Shown here in pieces: positions 6,973-12,575 of a stretch of DNA of 12,575 bases. A program made the position numbers and the translations under genes. The notes beneath the pieces were generated by a model. The model had not been told where the DNA came from. It saw only the letters and a program-made list of their open reading frames with translations, and did no database searches. This stretch comes from Rikenellaceae bacterium (GTDB lineage Bacteria; Bacteroidota; Bacteroidia; Bacteroidales; UBA932): contig CAAFZB010000058.1 of the NCBI GenBank assembly GCA_900767405.1, positions 1 to 12,575 on the forward strand, written 5' to 3'. How positions within the stretch are numbered: position 1 is the first letter of the stretch; each line of letters opens with the position of its first letter.

Positions 6973-7728
6973 ATGAATACCAACAGTAATACATATACAG
7001 TAATCTACACCACGATAGTGGTTGTGATTGTTGCGGCTGTCCTGGCTATCGTTTCACAGAAGCTCGGACCAAAGCAGGCCGCCAACGAAGAGGCCGAAAC
7101 CATAAGCCAGATTCTCACCGCCGCACAGTTCGGACAGAAGGAGCACTGGCAGGAGATAGGCAACGCGAAGACCATCGAGTTCTTCAAGTCAAACCTCAAG
7201 GAACAGACAAAGGTCTATTCTACCGCAGACCTCAAGGCTCTCAACTATAAGATCAAGGACGGAAGCATTAAATCGGAGGAACTTCCCGTTTATGTCTTCT
7301 CCAACGGTGTTGTCGTGCTTCCCGTTTACGGGGCAGGTCTCTGGGGCCCCGTATGGGGTTACATTGCAATGGCCGACGATTATCAGACAGTAGTCGGAGC
7401 ATACTTCGACCACGCCAGCGAGACTCCCGGCCTTGGCGGCAAAATCAAGGACGACCCTTCTTTCCGCGCTCAGTTCACAGGTAAGAAAGTCATTTTTGAC
7501 CAGAACGGTCCCCTGTCAATCATAAAGGGCGGAGCTCCCGCAGGTATGGAGAATGCCGTTGACGCAATCACCGGCGCCACTATGACCAGCAAGGGACTCA
7601 ACGAGGCCATCGCAACCTGGCTCTGTGCATATCAGCAGCATATCGAGCACGAAATCGAGGTGGGCCAGGCCATTCAGGCTATCGCCGAAGGTCTGGAAGA
7701 GTCAAACAAAACTACAGAGGAGGAATAA
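6973..7728 (+). CDS. nqrC: Na+-translocating NADH:quinone reductase subunit C
   Basis: NqrC is anchored in the inner membrane by one N-terminal helix (about residues 8-27, rich in V, I, T and A) and has a periplasmic FMN-binding domain. The attachment motif DAITGATMTSKGL places the covalently flavinylated residue at Thr203, equivalent to Thr225 of Vibrio cholerae NqrC. LWGPVWGYIA and ETPGLGGKI are typical FMN_bind family segments. The length of 251 residues is normal. The flavin transferase ApbE that would modify this Thr and Thr202 of NqrB is not encoded in the window. The C-terminal Glu codons (TTEEE) contain the AGGAGG used by nqrD. Confidence 0.97.
   Translation: MNTNSNTYTVIYTTIVVVIVAAVLAIVSQKLGPKQAANEEAETISQILTAAQFGQKEHWQEIGNAKTIEFFKSNLKEQTKVYSTADLKALNYKIKDGSIKSEELPVYVFSNGVVVLPVYGAGLWGPVWGYIAMADDYQTVVGAYFDHASETPGLGGKIKDDPSFRAQFTGKKVIFDQNGPLSIIKGGAPAGMENAVDAITGATMTSKGLNEAIATWLCAYQQHIEHEIEVGQAIQAIAEGLEESNKTTEEE
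7718..7723 (+). promoter_or_regulatory. Shine-Dalgarno sequence for nqrD, inside nqrC
   Basis: A perfect AGGAGG lies eight bases before the nqrD ATG and overlaps the terminal Glu codons of nqrC. It stands out because most starts in this window have no such site. Confidence 0.7.
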
Positions 7729-7731
7729 GCT

Positions 7732-8355
7732 ATGGGTAAAATGAAAGAAACAGTACTGAACCCCATTCTCAAGGGCAATCCTATCACTGTCCTCGTTCTG
7801 GGTATCTGCTCTTCGCTCGCGGTTACCGTAGAGCTCAAGGGCGCGTTCGTGATGGCGCTGTCGGTTATTGCCGTGACAGGTCTTTCGAGCCTTGTATGCT
7901 CGTTGCTCCGCAACACTATCCCCAACCGTGTGCGAATCATCGTCCAGTTGGTTGTGGTTGCGCTTATGGTTATCCTTGTAGACCAGTTCCTCAAGGCATT
8001 CGAAGCCACATATGCAATAGACAAGTCACTGTCTGTTTATATCGGTCTTATTATCACGAACTGTATCGTTATGGGACGCATCGAGGCTTTCGCGCTTGGC
8101 AACAAGCCCCTGCCCTCGCTGCTTGACGGTATTGCAAACGGAGCCGGCTATGGTATGATTCTCATTATCGTGGCATTCTTCCGCGAGCTGCTGGGAAGCG
8201 GGACCCTTTTCGGATTCCGGGTTATCCCTCAGGCTCTCTACGATGCCGGCTACGTAAACAACGGTCTGGTGATTCTGCCTCCGTTCGCACTTATTCTGCT
8301 GGGTTGCATCATCTGGGTACACCGCAGCATTGACAAGTCACTTCAAGAAAAATAA
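7732..8355 (+). CDS. nqrD: Na+-translocating NADH:quinone reductase subunit D
   Basis: NqrD is an integral membrane subunit of 207 residues, homologous to NqrE and to RnfE of the Rnf complex. NqrD and NqrE pack as an inverted pair holding an intramembrane iron or 2Fe-2S centre. The two expected ligands are visible: Cys26 in LGICSSLAV and Cys111 in GLIITNCIVMGR. Other family landmarks are NPILKGNPI at the N-terminus and FFRELLGSGTLFGF in the C-terminal third. About six hydrophobic segments are apparent. The start is fixed by the AGGAGG eight bases upstream, and nqrC ends three bases before it. Confidence 0.97.
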   Translation: MGKMKETVLNPILKGNPITVLVLGICSSLAVTVELKGAFVMALSVIAVTGLSSLVCSLLRNTIPNRVRIIVQLVVVALMVILVDQFLKAFEATYAIDKSLSVYIGLIITNCIVMGRIEAFALGNKPLPSLLDGIANGAGYGMILIIVAFFRELLGSGTLFGFRVIPQALYDAGYVNNGLVILPPFALILLGCIIWVHRSIDKSLQEK

Positions 8356-8370
8356 TAACACGTACCTATT

Positions 8371-8985
8371 ATGGAATATCTAAGCTTGTTCGTAAAGTCA
8401 ATATTTGTTGACAATATGATTTTTGCATACTTCCTGGGTATGTGTTCATACCTGGCAGTATCAAAGAACGTAAAGACAGCCAACGGATTGGGCCTTGCCG
8501 TAATCTTCGTGCTGCTCTTCACGCTTCCCATCAACTGGGCTCTCGACACCTTTGTGCTAAAGCCCGGCGCGCTCAGCTGGCTGGGTACCGGCTTCGCAGA
8601 GGTCGATCTCAGTTTCCTCAGCTTCATCATCTTCATTGCGGTTATCGCCGCCTTCACCCAGCTTGTCGAGATGATCGTGGAGAAATTCCTCCCCTCTCTG
8701 TACAGTTCGCTGGGAATCTACCTTCCGCTTATTGCTGTGAACTGCGCCATCCTGGGCGGCTCGCTGTTTATGCAGCAGAGGGACTTCGCCAACCTCGGTG
8801 AATCTGCAGTTTACGCTCTGGGTTCGGGAATAGGCTGGTATCTGGCGATTGTGGCGCTCGCAGCCATCCGCGAGAAGATGAGCTACTCCAACGTTCCCGC
8901 AGGCCTCAAGGGTATAGGCATCACCTTTATCACCGTAGGTCTTATGGGTATGGCGTTTATGATTTTTATGGGCATTACTTTATAG
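8371..8985 (+). CDS. nqrE: Na+-translocating NADH:quinone reductase subunit E
   Basis: NqrE is a 204-residue integral membrane subunit homologous to RnfA and paired with NqrD around the membrane iron centre. The expected ligand cysteines are Cys25 in FLGMCSYLAVSK and Cys125 in LIAVNCAILGGSLF. The N-terminus (LFVKSIFVDNMIFAYFLGMC) is highly characteristic of the family. It is separated from nqrD by 15 bases, the longest gap in the operon. The AGGAGG that serves nqrF overlaps its TAG stop codon. Confidence 0.97.
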   Translation: MEYLSLFVKSIFVDNMIFAYFLGMCSYLAVSKNVKTANGLGLAVIFVLLFTLPINWALDTFVLKPGALSWLGTGFAEVDLSFLSFIIFIAVIAAFTQLVEMIVEKFLPSLYSSLGIYLPLIAVNCAILGGSLFMQQRDFANLGESAVYALGSGIGWYLAIVALAAIREKMSYSNVPAGLKGIGITFITVGLMGMAFMIFMGITL

Positions 8986-8989
8986 GAGG
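8984..8989 (+). promoter_or_regulatory. Shine-Dalgarno sequence for nqrF, overlapping the nqrE stop
   Basis: AGGAGG begins at the last two bases of the nqrE TAG and ends eight bases before the nqrF ATG at 8998. The arrangement suggests local re-initiation or translational coupling between nqrE and nqrF. Confidence 0.7.
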
Positions 8990-8997
8990 ACGGACAT

Positions 8998-10272
8998 ATG
9001 CAATACACAGTAATAGCAGCAGTTGCGGTAATCGTCATTGTAACGGTCATACTTGTGGCCCTTCTCCTTTTTGTAAAGGCCAAAATCACCCCCAAGGGAA
9101 CTGTAAAGATCGACATCAACAACGGTAAAAAAGAGCTCAACGTAACTCCCGGCGGCAACCTGATGGGAACCCTCGCATCTGAGAAGATCTTCCTTCCCTC
9201 TGCCTGCGGCGGAAAGGCCAATTGCGGGCAGTGCAAGGTTCAGGTTCTTGAAGGCGGCGGAGAGATTCTCCCTACCGAGGTAGGATTCTTCAACCGCAAG
9301 CAGATCAAGGACGGATGGAGGCTCGGATGTCAGGTCAAGGTTAAGGACAACCTCAAGATTCAGGTTGCAGAAAGCGCTTTGAGCGTCAAGAAACTGGAAT
9401 GCGAGGTTATCTCCAACAAGAACGTGGCTACCTTCATTAAGGAGTTCACAGTCAAGCTTCCCGAAGGCGAGAACCTGGAATTCAAGAGTGGCGAGTACAT
9501 TCAGATAGACATCCCCGCATACGAACTTGATTTCAAGGATATCGACGTGGAGCCCGAATACAGGGCCGATTGGGAGAAATACGGATTCTTCAATCTTCAT
9601 TCATCCAATCCCGAAGCGACTATCAGGGCTTACTCAATGGCCTCTTATCCCGGAGAGAAAGGCATCATCAAACTCAACGTGCGTATTGCCACTCCTCCGT
9701 TCGACCGCAGTGTTCCCCGCGAGCTTGGTCCCAAGCTTCTGCCGGTGAACCCGGGTATCGCTTCTTCTTACGTGTTCACACGCAAGCCCGGCGACAAGGT
9801 TATGATTAGCGGTCCTTACGGCGAGTTCCTGCTTCCCAAGAACGATCCGGACGACCAGGAATACATATTCGTGGGCGGCGGTGCCGGTATGGCTCCCCTG
9901 CGCAGCCACATTATGGAACTCTTCTACACTCAGCACACCAAGAAGCAGGTTCACTTCTTCTATGGGGCGCGTGCTCTTGTCGAAGCTTTCTATCTTGAGG
10001 ACTTTGCAAAGATCGAGGCCGAGAATCCCAACTTCCACTTCCATCTTGCTCTGGACCGTCCCGATCCCGCAGCAGATGCAGCCGGTGTAAAATACGTAGC
10101 AGGCTTCGTTCATAACGTAATGAGCGAGACCTATCTCAAGAACCACCAGGCTCCCGAGGACATCAAGTACTTTATGTGCGGTCCTCCTATGATGACCAAG
10201 TGCGTCGTTGACCTTCTGGACTCCCTGGGAGTTCCTCCCGAGAATATCCTCTACGACAACTTTGGCGCATAG
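8998..10272 (+). CDS. nqrF: Na+-translocating NADH:quinone reductase subunit F
   Basis: NqrF is the electron-input subunit: it oxidises NADH through FAD and passes electrons to a 2Fe-2S cluster. The 424-residue protein has an N-terminal membrane helix (about 3-26), then a ferredoxin domain with Cys70, Cys76, Cys79 and Cys111 (SACGGKANCGQC, then RLGCQV), the spacing seen in characterised NqrF. The FAD-binding RAYSMAS motif is at 210-216, the NADH-binding GGGAGMAP at 293-300 and CGPPMM at 394-399. The C-terminal NFGA retains the aromatic residue that stacks on the flavin. It is the last gene of the operon, followed 46 bases later by a strong intrinsic terminator. Confidence 0.97.
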   Translation: MQYTVIAAVAVIVIVTVILVALLLFVKAKITPKGTVKIDINNGKKELNVTPGGNLMGTLASEKIFLPSACGGKANCGQCKVQVLEGGGEILPTEVGFFNRKQIKDGWRLGCQVKVKDNLKIQVAESALSVKKLECEVISNKNVATFIKEFTVKLPEGENLEFKSGEYIQIDIPAYELDFKDIDVEPEYRADWEKYGFFNLHSSNPEATIRAYSMASYPGEKGIIKLNVRIATPPFDRSVPRELGPKLLPVNPGIASSYVFTRKPGDKVMISGPYGEFLLPKNDPDDQEYIFVGGGAGMAPLRSHIMELFYTQHTKKQVHFFYGARALVEAFYLEDFAKIEAENPNFHFHLALDRPDPAADAAGVKYVAGFVHNVMSETYLKNHQAPEDIKYFMCGPPMMTKCVVDLLDSLGVPPENILYDNFGA

Positions 10273-10318
10273 AAAGATGGCGGCCGTTTTCGGTTGCCGT
10301 TGACAGCCAAGAAGTTAT

Positions 10319-10354
10319 AAAAAAGCCTTCTGCGATTTTGCGGAAGGCTTTTTT
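10319..10354 (+). terminator. Intrinsic terminator of the nqr operon
   Basis: A 12-bp perfect stem, AAAAAAGCCTTC (10319-10330) against GAAGGCTTTTTT (10343-10354), closes on TGCGATTTTGCG, which can add a few inner pairs. The run of six T on the 3' side and the placement shortly after nqrF make this a clear Rho-independent terminator. The A-run on the 5' side means it could also work on the minus strand, although no minus-strand gene is present to the right. Confidence 0.92.
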
Positions 10355-10388
10355 GTATTCCACTTATTTTCAATCACTTCCATTTGGA

Positions 10389-10560
10389 GATCCCGGATCA
10401 AGTCCGGGATGACCAAAGGTTGTCCGGGATGACCGAAAAAGGTCATTGCGGGCTCGACCCGCAATCCCTTGAGGTGAGAGATCCCGGATCAAGTCCGGGA
10501 TGACCGAAGGTTGTCCGGGATGTCAACGAAGTCCGGGATGACCAAAGGTTGTCCGGGATC
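10389..10560. repeat. Composite palindromic repeat cluster, left of the radical SAM cassette
   Basis: Two hairpins of type A (TCCCGGA-TCAAG-TCCGGGA) lie at 10391-10409 and 10482-10500. A type B hairpin lies between them: ATTGCGGG-CTCGA-CCCGCAAT at 10445-10465, next to a small GACC/GGTC stem (10431-10434 with 10441-10444). Around them are 20-base units of the form (A/T)GTCCGGGATGACC(A/G)AAGGT, some degenerate. Bases 10406-10505 recur without a mismatch at 12409-12508. No protein is encoded and no unique spacers are present, so this is not a CRISPR array. Confidence 0.9.
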
Positions 10561-10822
10561 TCGAAGATATGGATATTTTAATTATCTTTGGGGTTAAATA
10601 ATAAAACAAGTGGAGGAATTCTACCGGGATTACACCATAATCTACGAGGAACAACAGTAAGCATTCGACCACTGTTGACACTTAAGAGGTTACAGGAAAC
10701 CTGCCAATTATTCCAATCATAATCTTTGACGTATTTCGGGGTTTGCAGAGTTTATCTATTAGAGCTGAATAAATTTATGTTTAAATTTGAAGTGTATATA
10801 AAAATTATTATCAACAATCAAT
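10561..10822 (+). promoter_or_regulatory. Leader region of the lipoprotein/radical SAM operon
   Basis: This AT-rich gap holds two full matches to the Bacteroidota -7 box TAnnTTTG: TATCTTTG at 10583-10590 and TAAATTTG at 10782-10789. The second would start transcription about 28 bases before the lipoprotein ATG and is the better candidate; neither has a clear -33 element. A 16-codon reading frame from GTG 10610 to TAA 10660 (VEEFYRDYTIIYEEQQ) may be a small peptide or a gene remnant, with little support. A short CAGG-AAA-CCTG hairpin lies near 10693-10703. The bases just before the ATG are A/T-rich, without a Shine-Dalgarno sequence. Confidence 0.45.
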
Positions 10823-11269
10823 ATGAAAGTCAAATGGATTAGATTATGCAAGTGGTTGCTTGGGGTGCTCGGCATCAGTGCGAGCATTTCTTCATGCACC
10901 GTTGAATACGGACCGGCAATCCTCGATGAATACGGGCAGCCGAATATGGATTATTCGGTAAAAGGCAAGGTGGTTGATTCCGAGACGGGCGCTGGAGTTC
11001 AGGGGATTGAGGTTTCTCACGAAATGTATGGCAAGCAGGTGGATACCACCGGCATTGACGGCAGTTTCGAAATCTCCGGCAATACTTTCCCTTTGAAAGA
11101 ATTCAAGGTTCAGCTCAAAGACATCGACCCCGAGAAGGGCGGCTCATACAAGAGTAAAGAGGAAATCGTTCCCCTGACCAAAATCAAAGACGGAAAAGGT
11201 CACTGGAATGAAGGAACTTTCGAGGCCAGGGACGTTGTTTTGAAAGCCGAAAAAGAGGATGGAGAATAA
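10823..11269 (+). CDS. Radical-SAM-associated putative lipoprotein
   Basis: This 148-residue protein has a lipoprotein signal: basic start MKVKWIRLCK, a hydrophobic stretch, then lipobox SISSC with Cys25 as the lipidated residue. The mature part starts CTVEYGPAILDEYGQP, with a doubled EYG-type motif, then a small beta-sandwich of the carboxypeptidase-regulatory-like kind (SVKGKVVDSETGAGVQGIEV, about 44-140). The end, with DPEKGGSYKSKEE and HWNEGTFEARDVVLK, matches my recollection of the TIGR04134 family (lipoprotein found with a radical SAM enzyme in Bacteroidales). After signal cleavage the only cysteine is Cys25, so thioether cross-links inside the mature chain are not possible. Its last 11 bases overlap the radical SAM start, implying translational coupling and probably an enzyme-substrate relationship. 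Surface or periplasmic location is inferred from the lipobox. Confidence 0.85.
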   Translation: MKVKWIRLCKWLLGVLGISASISSCTVEYGPAILDEYGQPNMDYSVKGKVVDSETGAGVQGIEVSHEMYGKQVDTTGIDGSFEISGNTFPLKEFKVQLKDIDPEKGGSYKSKEEIVPLTKIKDGKGHWNEGTFEARDVVLKAEKEDGE

Positions 11270-12332
11270 CGTTTCCCTAAAGCAGAGACTGCAGCTCGAA
11301 CTTAACAGACAACTGGTGCAGGATGCAAGAAAGACGCATCCTCTTCGCCAGTTGTTCTGGGAATGCACGCTGCGCTGCAATATGAACTGCCGGCACTGCG
11401 GAAGCGACTGCAAGGCCAGCTCGGTCCTTCCCGATATGCCGTTCGAAGACTTCCGCAAGGTTCTGGAAAAGGTTAAAGAGCATTATGACAGCCATAAGGT
11501 TTCAATCACCCTGAGCGGAGGGGAGCCGCTTATGCGTCCCGACCTTGCCCGGTGTGCCCGTGCCATCTATGATATGGAGTTCCCCTGGGGCCTGGTCTCG
11601 AACGGATGGCTGATGACTCCCGAAAAGATTGAAGAGTTGCTGGCAGCCGGGCTGCACGGAGCGACCATAAGCCTGGACGGGCTCAAGGAAGAGCACGACT
11701 GGATGAGAGGACGCGAGAACAGTTTCGAGCGCGCTTCCAAGGCCATCAGTATTCTTGCAGCCGAGCCGGGAATCGGTTTTGACGTCGTTACTTGCGTAAA
11801 CCGTAGAACCATAGGGAAACTGGAACAGATTAAGGATTATCTCCTGAGTCTTGGAGTCAGGCAATGGCGTCTTTTCTCCATATTCCCCGCAGGCAGGGCG
11901 GCACAGGACCCGCTGCTGCAGCTTCCCCCGGAAGAGTTCCGGCAGCTGATGGATTTCATCTGCAAATGCAGAAAAGAGGGTGAGATCAAAACAAGCTACG
12001 GCTGCGAAGGCTTCCTGGGGCCTTACGAGGGGAAAGTCAGGGACAACATCTTCACCTGTCAGGCAGGTCTCACGGTGGCTTCGGTCCTTGCCGACGGAAG
12101 CATTTCGGCCTGCGGAAGCATAAGGTCCGACTTTCATCAGGGGAACATCTACAGGGATGACTTCATTGAAGTGTGGGAGAACCGCTTTCTCCCCTACCGC
12201 GACCGCAGCTGGGCGAAAACAGGCAAGTGTGCCGAATGCCGGTGGTGGCGCTACTGCGAAGGCAACGGAATGCACCTCAGGGGCGATAATCACGAGTTGA
12301 TGCTATGCCATCTGGACAAAATAAATTTGTAA
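11259..12332 (+). CDS. Radical SAM/SPASM enzyme of the lipoprotein-associated type
   Basis: This 357-residue radical SAM enzyme has the 4Fe-4S signature C-x3-C-x2-C at Cys40, Cys44 and Cys47 (CNMNCRHC), an additional Cys36 and Cys51 close by, SGGEPL at 86-91 for SAM binding, and a C-terminal SPASM domain. SPASM cysteines are visible as Cys267-x12-Gly280-x4-Cys285, then Cys324-x2-Cys327-x5-Cys333 and Cys350, enough for two auxiliary clusters; Cys249 is a further candidate ligand. SPASM enzymes usually modify peptides or proteins made by a neighbouring gene. The start at 11259 lies inside the end of the lipoprotein gene, which is the likely substrate. I recall this pairing as TIGR04133 with TIGR04134. 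The reaction is unknown to me. The enzyme lacks a signal peptide, so modification would occur in the cytoplasm before export. Confidence 0.92.
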   Translation: MENNVSLKQRLQLELNRQLVQDARKTHPLRQLFWECTLRCNMNCRHCGSDCKASSVLPDMPFEDFRKVLEKVKEHYDSHKVSITLSGGEPLMRPDLARCARAIYDMEFPWGLVSNGWLMTPEKIEELLAAGLHGATISLDGLKEEHDWMRGRENSFERASKAISILAAEPGIGFDVVTCVNRRTIGKLEQIKDYLLSLGVRQWRLFSIFPAGRAAQDPLLQLPPEEFRQLMDFICKCRKEGEIKTSYGCEGFLGPYEGKVRDNIFTCQAGLTVASVLADGSISACGSIRSDFHQGNIYRDDFIEVWENRFLPYRDRSWAKTGKCAECRWWRYCEGNGMHLRGDNHELMLCHLDKINL

Positions 12333-12345
12333 ATCCCATAAATTC

Positions 12346-12361
12346 GACTACTTCTGTAGTC
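12346..12361 (+). terminator. Small hairpin after the radical SAM gene; weak terminator candidate
   Basis: GACTAC-TTCT-GTAGTC forms a 6-bp stem with a four-base loop, 13 bases after the stop. Only CCCGTTTC follows, so a canonical T-run is missing. A second perfect inverted repeat, AGTCGCG-T-CGCGACT, lies at 12377-12391. Together they may mark the end of the transcript. Confidence 0.35.
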
Positions 12362-12401
12362 CCGTTTCTCAACCTCAGTCGCGTCGCGACTCATAAACGA
12401 T

Positions 12402-12575
12402 GGATCAAGGGATGACCAAAGGTTGTCCGGGATGACCGAAAAAGGTCATTGCGGGCTCGACCCGCAATCCCTTGAGGTGAGAGATCCCGGATCAAGTCCG
12501 GGATGACCAAAGGTAGTCCGGGATGACCAAAGGTAGTCCGGGATGACCGAAAAAGGTCATTGCGGGCTCGACCCG
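12402..12575. repeat. Composite palindromic repeat cluster, right of the radical SAM cassette (continues past the window)
   Basis: Bases 12409-12508 are identical to 10406-10505 and contain the type B hairpin (12448-12468) and a type A hairpin (12485-12503). Just upstream, GGATCAAGGGATGACC looks like a type A unit missing the bases GTCC. Downstream, AGTCCGGGATGACCAAAGGT is repeated in tandem with a 20-base period at 12495, 12515 and (diverging) 12535. A further type B unit then begins (GGTCATTGCGGGCTCGACCCG) and is cut by the window edge. Confidence 0.9.

Noticed and set aside
10389..10560. The repeat cluster as a CRISPR array
   Set aside because: Units are palindromic and follow each other without unique spacers of even length, and no cas gene is present in the window.
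10583..10590. TATCTTTG as the main promoter of the lipoprotein operon
   Set aside because: It matches the -7 consensus but lies about 230 bases before the ATG with stop-filled sequence between; TAAATTTG at 10782-10789 is better placed. It is kept only as a secondary possibility.
11502..12293. A 263-codon open frame antisense to the radical SAM gene
   Set aside because: The sense strand has complete radical SAM and SPASM motifs; the antisense product looks random.
10389..12575. The repeat-flanked segment as an insertion sequence or transposon
   Set aside because: No transposase or integrase is encoded, the flanks are direct rather than terminal inverted repeats, and no target-site duplication can be identified.

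Overview
The window looks like chromosomal DNA of a member of the order Bacteroidales (phylum Bacteroidota). Evidence for this is a complete six-gene Na+-translocating NADH:quinone reductase (Na+-NQR) operon of Bacteroides type, a FISUMP-domain surface protein, a radical SAM/SPASM enzyme paired with a lipoprotein (a pairing I know from Bacteroides, Parabacteroides, Prevotella and relatives), AT-rich translation starts that mostly lack a Shine-Dalgarno sequence, and several TAnnTTTG-type -7 promoter boxes. Species or genus cannot be read from the sequence.

Layout. (1) 1-663, +: the 3' end of a FISUMP-domain gene that enters from the left edge. (2) 664-1085: a gene-poor stretch with a 12-bp stem-loop right after the FISUMP stop, further hairpins to about 798, and two copies of a palindromic interspersed repeat. 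(3) 1086-4433, -: two genes 6 bases apart, a PcrA/UvrD-type helicase followed by a threonine-aldolase-family PLP enzyme. The stop codon and last six residues of the PLP enzyme lie inside the palindromic repeat. (4) 4434-4505: a compact divergent promoter region. (5) 4506-10272, +: nqrABCDEF, tightly packed with gaps of 3 to 15 bases, closed by a strong intrinsic terminator at 10319-10354. (6) 10356-10822: a repeat cluster followed by an AT-rich leader with two promoter-like boxes. (7) 10823-12332, +: a lipoprotein gene overlapping by 11 bases a radical SAM/SPASM gene. (8) 12333-12575: two small hairpins, then the repeat cluster again, running off the right edge.

How the genes work together. 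NqrA-F form the inner-membrane sodium pump that oxidises NADH and reduces quinone. The expected cofactor residues are visible: FMN-attachment threonines in NqrB and NqrC, the four 2Fe-2S cysteines of NqrF, and paired membrane cysteines in NqrD and NqrE. The flavin transferase ApbE needed for FMN attachment is not in the window. The lipoprotein and radical SAM enzyme appear to form a translationally coupled enzyme-substrate pair whose chemistry I believe is not established.

The most interesting region is the right-hand 2.1 kb. The radical SAM/lipoprotein pair sits between two copies of a 100-bp identical direct repeat (10406-10505 and 12409-12508), made of two kinds of hairpin plus 20-bp tandem units. 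The same hairpin family reappears at 1024-1107, where it ends a coding region.
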